64,000 bases of DNA from Chitinophagales bacterium (GTDB lineage: Bacteria > Bacteroidota > Bacteroidia > Chitinophagales > Chitinophagaceae): the NCBI GenBank assembly GCA_017303335.1, contig JAFLBK010000006.1, forward strand, positions 95,253 to 159,252, given 5' to 3'. The notes under the pieces were generated by a model. That model did no database searches. It saw only the letters and a list, made by a program, of their open reading frames with translations, and had not been told where the DNA came from. Shown here one piece after another: positions 60,802 through 64,000 of the stretch (position 1 is the stretch's first letter; each line of letters opens with the position of its first letter). The translations under genes and the position numbers were made by a program.

Positions 60802-60960
60802 TAGCAAAAAGGGGGACAACGCTCGCAAGATAGGGCTATGCTTTCCGCTGCGACAGCGATTCCCGAAAGTGTCTATTATTCCCGTAAGTAACGGCTATGT
60901 TAGGCGCAAGGGCGAAATCCCCCTACCTGCTATCGGGACTACATACTTTCTGGGTGGTAT
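60802..60960. other. GC-richer, structured noncoding segment after the nuclease-like gene
   Basis: About 150 bp that stand out from AT-rich surroundings, with GGGGGACAACGCTCGCAAG at the start and CGGCTATGTTAGGCGCAAGG near the end. GTTAGGC is an attC-like right-end word, but no clear partner box was seen. It could be a structured RNA, a cassette-type recombination site or an element end. Confidence 0.35.
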
Positions 60961-61005
60961 ATTTTTATATCATTTAATCATTTACCTAACTCTCTGATAT
61001 ATACT

Positions 61006-61019
61006 GTCCCTTATAGTAT
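61006..61019 (-). repeat. 14-bp motif, right copy, inverted
   Basis: On the plus strand it reads GTCCCTTATAGTAT, the exact reverse complement of the copy at 60131-60144. Confidence 0.5.
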
Positions 61020-61194
61020 ATGGTATATACATTTTTCTACATTAAAACTCCCTTCGGTAAACTCCCCGCAAAAGTTCGTAAAAACCCCATCCGGAACATC
61101 GGGTAATTACACGCATTATTATTTACCAATATAATTTGACCTTGCAGCCTACGTTATTATGGGGTATTCGTAACCCCTAAATACCAAACGCTTT

Positions 61195-61881
61195 ATGATG
61201 CCGAACGACAATATGAGAGAGCCCATCAAGGTAATAATTGCCGATGACCATGTGCTGTACAGGGCGGGTGTTAAGACAGCGCTGAGTGCAAAAAAGGATG
61301 TAAAAGTAATCGCAGAGGCCGACAATGGTATGCACCTGCTGAATATGCTCAAAATGATCCAGCCCGACGTGATACTGCTGGATATCCAGATGCCCATTAT
61401 GGACGGGATAACGGCGCTTCCGGAGATAAAAAAACTTTATCCCAATGTTAAGGTGATCATGCTGACAATGATGGACGATCACAGTATGATCACAAAGTTG
61501 ATGGAAATCGGCGCTAACAGTTATCTGACCAAAACAAGTGATAGTGAAATCATTTACGAGGCAATAAAGACCTGCTTTGAACAGGAGTATTATTTTAACT
61601 CACTGACCAACAAAGCGCTGCTGACCAATCTCAAACAGCGAAATGATGCCCTGCCTCAGAAAATGGCACAGCAGGAAGCCCAGCTCAATGAGAAAGAAAT
61701 TTTGATCCTGCGGTTGATGTGCGAAGAAAAAAGTACCAAGGAAATAGCCGATATCGTTGACCTGAGTCCACGTACTGTGGAAGCCATCCGGGATAAGCTG
61801 AAAGTGAAAACCGGAGCCCGCAGTACTGCCGGCCTGATCATGTATGCAGTAAAACACAATATTCTTGACGAAAGCCAATAA
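61195..61881 (+). CDS. NarL/FixJ-type response regulator, orphan
   Basis: A 228-residue regulator with acceptor Asp63 (VILLDIQMPIMDG), MLTMMDD and Lys in LTKTS. Its helix-turn-helix has NEKEILILRLMCEE, then STKEIADIVDLS and PRTVEAIRDKLK. It closely resembles the orphan regulator at 55489 (for example ANAYLTKT versus ANSYLTKT). It has no adjacent kinase; either module kinase or a distant one could act on it. A strong terminator follows. Confidence 0.93.
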   Translation: MMPNDNMREPIKVIIADDHVLYRAGVKTALSAKKDVKVIAEADNGMHLLNMLKMIQPDVILLDIQMPIMDGITALPEIKKLYPNVKVIMLTMMDDHSMITKLMEIGANSYLTKTSDSEIIYEAIKTCFEQEYYFNSLTNKALLTNLKQRNDALPQKMAQQEAQLNEKEILILRLMCEEKSTKEIADIVDLSPRTVEAIRDKLKVKTGARSTAGLIMYAVKHNILDESQ

Positions 61882-61925
61882 AGGCCCGTCCTAAACTCTG
61901 GTCTCTAAAACTGTAATGAAAAACT

Positions 61926-61954
61926 GTCCCCGGCTACAACCGGGGACTTTTATT
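61926..61954 (+). terminator. terminator after the orphan regulator
   Basis: An 8-bp GC-rich stem, GTCCCCGG / CCGGGGAC, with loop CTACAA and a following TTTTATTT. Confidence 0.92.
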
Positions 61955-62351
61955 TACCTACTTGTGTGATGGGGGAGGAAAATGCGGCTGTGAGAGATTG
62001 ACACGAGGTAATTGGAAACTGTGTATTAACCTGTATTTCGGAATTATAGTTCGATTTTAGCCACGAGATGCCGAGCCATTCGTTTCAGGGAAATAGGAGG
62101 GAATTCGGTAAACTGTTTTAGCTTTAATAAGCTGCGAAATTACCTCAATCACCAAAGAAAAACAGGTCGCTAAGTTTAAGTCAGCTGCGTGATTAAAAGC
62201 GGGAGAGAATTTTGTAACTACTACATTATAAGTTGTTGTGATTGACCAAGGTGGTGTTGAGAAAAAAAATAGCAAGCCCAGCTTTTTGTTCGATAAATGC
62301 ATGGTAAAACGAATCACTATAATATTCTCTGATATATTCCCATTACCAAGT
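61955..62351. other. noncoding stretch of about 400 bp
   Basis: No supported gene. Short frames on both strands (62057-62317 minus, 62238-62474 plus) overlap each other and show no ribosome site or family similarity. It may hold a decayed cassette. Confidence 0.4.
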
Positions 62352-62530
62352 TTTACACAATTGAAGCGGAGAAGGGGGGCTCATGGCAGGCGATGCTTTT
62401 TCGGTAAATGCAGTAACTGTTACGTTGTTTTACCAACTGATAAGGTCGAGCGCAGAACTGATACCTGGCTTTAGGTTTTGGCTGAAGTTCGCTTGTCAGA
62501 CTCCAATAACGTAAATGCCTATGTTGTACT
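62352..62530. repeat. cassette-type repeat, unit 1 (degenerate)
   Basis: Its right half (62466-62527) matches unit 2 at about 53 of 63 positions, e.g. GCTTGTCAG and CGTAAATGCC. Its left half is more diverged: GATAAGGTCGAGCGCAGAAC aligns with a segment of unit 2, but the left arm boxes are barely visible. It lies downstream, in gene direction, of the small membrane-protein gene. Confidence 0.65.
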
Positions 62531-62543
62531 CTGTGTTTCTTCT

Positions 62544-62852
62544 TTATAGTAAAAGAAGGTGCCTGAAAAGAAATACGAGAATAGGCAAAATGCCGATTAG
62601 GAAGAGTATTCCAAGTTGGAGATAAGTTGACTTTGATCTTTGGTGTTGCTTATAAATTCGAAAAGACCATAAAAGGAAAATTACACTTATAGCCGATATA
62701 GTAAGCGAAATAACGATACCAAATCCATTGTCCGTTTCACCCCCAAGTTTATTCATGTCATAAACTGTAGTTATAAATGAACTAATCCCGAGCAAAAGAA
62801 ATAGGATGAAGTATATTAATGATGCTAGAGAAATTGGTTTTACATACTTCAT
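62544..62852 (-). CDS. small membrane protein, cassette gene
   Basis: A 102-residue protein starting at ATG 62852 (MKYVKPISLASLIYF). Three hydrophobic helices (about 8-30, 42-64 and 76-98) alternate with short polar loops. No family is recognised. It is flanked by repeat units 1 and 2 and is on the same strand as the next gene, the layout of a gene cassette. Confidence 0.6.
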   Translation of the reverse strand: MKYVKPISLASLIYFILFLLLGISSFITTVYDMNKLGGETDNGFGIVISLTISAISVIFLLWSFRIYKQHQRSKSTYLQLGILFLIGILPILVFLFRHLLLL

Positions 62853-62877
62853 ATTGAAATGAGGGTTGGATAACATT

Positions 62878-63080
62878 GCGTACAACGCCCCAAGCATTTA
62901 CGCTGTTGGAGGGAGGAGGTGTTGGGTCCGCCCAGTTAGGTAGGCTTTTAGGGTTTGTTTATTTGAAATTGCATTAGTTTGTCTGAGGATCGAGTCCAGC
63001 CCAGAACAAATGCTTGGCCTTAGGTTTAAGCTGAAGTACGCTTGTCAGGCCCCCATTAGCGTAAATGCCTTTGTTGTGCG
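62878..63080. repeat. cassette-type repeat, unit 2 (best preserved, attC-like layout)
   Basis: A 203-bp unit with two-box inverted arms. Left: GTACAAC (62880-62886) then GCATTTACGC (62894-62903). Right: GCGTAAATGC (63059-63068) then GTTGTGC (63073-63079). The inner 10-bp boxes are exact complements, and the spacers are unequal (7 and 4 bp). The unit's right arm encodes the last residues of the next gene. Confidence 0.7.
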
Positions 63081-63848
63081 TTCGCTTTTATTTTCTTCAT
63101 ACCATTTCATCATCTGAGTTTTTAATTCAGATTCTGAGGTTTTGTCTTGTAGGAGTTGTTCATAGCTCATCTTTTTTATGTCAAGACAATATTTCACTAA
63201 ATTCCAGCTATTGTAATAATCCTTGGGGGCGATAGTCCCATCTTCAAAAACTACCTCCCATTTACTTTTATCTGCAGTTTGGAGACGATTGATATTTAGA
63301 AGCAAATCTTTCTGGTTCTGGTTCTGGTCCTGCCTGGCTATGTATTCGGCATAACCTTCCCATTTCCAGGTTGGAATGTTTGCGACTGGGTTTGATTTCC
63401 AGAATCCAAGCTTTTTGTATTGTAAACAGTGAGTCATCTCGTGTACCAGCAGTTGAACAAGGTTCCATTTGTATCCGTTTAACTCAAGATAATTGGCAGT
63501 ACAGTTCATCGTCCCATGTAAAATTACCTTGTTGTAGAATCCCCGGGCAAAAGCTGGTCCTTGTAGTTTTTTTATGAGTGTAGGGTAAATAGATCCATCG
63601 TTAAGACAAATATCAAGGATTAATTCGTTACCATAAAACTCGCTTGATTTTAGCAGAAATGTAGCTTGCTCTAATTTCGAAGTAAATGCCGGATTGAGTG
63701 CCTTGTTGTGATAAATAGAGTAACTGTTATAGGTTGTCTTGCTCGCGTATGTAAGGGGAGGATTAAGAATAATAATAAGTACAATTCCGGCAATTAAAAG
63801 AGTTGTGGCAAATATGCGAATCATCCACTTTCTAATTTGTTTTTTCAT
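63045..63848 (-). CDS. membrane-anchored HExxH metalloprotease-like protein, cassette gene
   Basis: A 267-residue protein with a basic N-terminus and one helix (about 9-28). It has a zinc-site pattern HEMTH (136-140) followed by WEGYAEY with Glu164, as in gluzincin-type or MA-clan peptidases. The protein should be anchored with its catalytic domain outside the cytoplasm. The last 12 residues (RTTKAFTLMGA region) are encoded by repeat unit 2. Substrate unknown. Confidence 0.7.
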   Translation of the reverse strand: MKKQIRKWMIRIFATTLLIAGIVLIIILNPPLTYASKTTYNSYSIYHNKALNPAFTSKLEQATFLLKSSEFYGNELILDICLNDGSIYPTLIKKLQGPAFARGFYNKVILHGTMNCTANYLELNGYKWNLVQLLVHEMTHCLQYKKLGFWKSNPVANIPTWKWEGYAEYIARQDQNQNQKDLLLNINRLQTADKSKWEVVFEDGTIAPKDYYNSWNLVKYCLDIKKMSYEQLLQDKTSESELKTQMMKWYEENKSERTTKAFTLMGA

Positions 63849-63867
63849 ACGCAGGGTTTATTGAAAG

Positions 63868-64000
63868 TGACGCACAACGTTCAAGCATTGGCGCAGTGGG
63901 AGTGAGGCTTTGTTCGTCTGCCCAGCTTGCGATGCTTTTAGAATTGAGAAATTTGAATTTACCGGATTTTGTTGAAGTATCAGGTCAACCCCTGACCGCT
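63868..64000. repeat. cassette-type repeat, unit 3, cut by the window end
   Basis: It aligns with the left half of unit 2: CACAACGTTCAAGCATTGGC against TACAACGCCCCAAGCATTTA, then CTGCCCAG and a shared GCTTTTAG. The right arm lies beyond the window. It lies just upstream of the metalloprotease-like gene. Confidence 0.65.

Larger units (their letters stand above)
58414..61019. mobile_element. probable IS1595-family element with passenger genes
   Basis: A 2.6-kb AT-rich block bounded by inverted copies of a 14-bp motif. It contains an unknown gene, a 45-codon gene and the transposase on the minus strand, and a PD-(D/E)XK-like gene on the plus strand. IS1595-family elements are known to carry passenger genes. 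The limits are uncertain: no target duplication was found, and a third motif copy lies inside at 60131. Confidence 0.45.

Noticed and set aside
58405..61030. 8-bp target-site duplication around the IS1595-type block
   Set aside because: The flanks outside the motif copies (CCCTTTAC and ATGGTATA) do not match, so exact element ends are not asserted.
62057..62474. Two short overlapping frames on opposite strands
   Set aside because: No ribosome sites or family similarity, and the plus-strand frame runs into repeat unit 1.
62985..63003. tRNA-like T-arm (GGATCGAGTCCAGCC)
   Set aside because: No matching acceptor, D or anticodon arms; the segment aligns with the same part of repeat units 1 and 3.
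62352..64000. Classical integron array
   Set aside because: No integrase gene or attI site is in the window and the outer boxes deviate from the attC consensus, so only an attC-like layout is claimed.
1..64000. CRISPR array or cas genes
   Set aside because: No regularly spaced identical repeats; the intergenic arrays are degenerate with periods of 7-9 bp, and no cas-like protein is present.

Overview
The window reads as chromosome of a Bacteroidota bacterium, most likely Chitinophagaceae or a near relative. This is inferred from gene content: a SusB-type GH97 enzyme, PorT-like barrels, DUF1573 and DUF6702 proteins, a type IX secretion sorting domain, a fused E1 alpha/beta 2-oxoacid dehydrogenase and LTA-synthase-like sulfatase-fold proteins. 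Promoter boxes of the Bacteroidota form TAnnTTTG support it. No 16S gene or species marker is present. I found no rRNA, tRNA or CRISPR array.

Positions 1-52.2 kb are ordinary, gene-dense housekeeping and envelope sequence. In order: an outer-membrane barrel (cut at the left edge), LOG-family protein, sodium/solute symporter, O-methyltransferase, GH73/LysM glucosaminidase, hpt and a VWA protein; grpE-dnaJ facing them; an rRNA methyltransferase; a mini T9SS-domain protein; a PrxQ-type peroxiredoxin divergent from an aquaporin; two DUF1573 proteins; a fused E1 dehydrogenase with a PhzF protein; YebC; tryptophan 2,3-dioxygenase; cysteine desulfurase; phosphohexomutase; two LTA-synthase-like proteins; PAP2 and CNNM/CorC-type membrane proteins; DUF6702, HupE/UreJ and an M1 peptidase; an S74 fibre-like protein, an esterase and GH97; a BNR-repeat protein; ACBP; Nif3 with a zinc-ribbon protein; recN; fabI; two ABC ATPases; cobalamin adenosyltransferase; gatC; trpS and a deoxynucleoside kinase. 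Several transcription-unit ends carry degenerate short-period repeats in inverted pairs.

From about 52.2 kb the character changes. Two three-gene signalling modules (multi-pass membrane protein, orphan-type histidine kinase, NarL-type regulator) lie on the minus strand, with two further NarL-type regulators on the plus strand. The sequence becomes visibly AT-rich. The first module's membrane gene has no usable ATG in its open frame and may be broken by a TAA at codon 7. Between the regulators lies an IS1595-family transposase with a 45-codon overlapping companion, an unknown protein and a PD-(D/E)XK-like protein; three copies of a 14-bp motif (ATACTATAAGGGAC) lie around this block.

The right end (62.35-64.0 kb) is the most unusual part. 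Three related repeat units of about 180-200 bp alternate with two small same-strand genes (a membrane protein and a membrane-anchored HExxH protein). The best preserved unit has two-box inverted arms with unequal spacers, the layout of integron attC sites, but different box sequences. I interpret this as the edge of a gene-cassette array of unknown mobility mechanism; no integrase is visible here.
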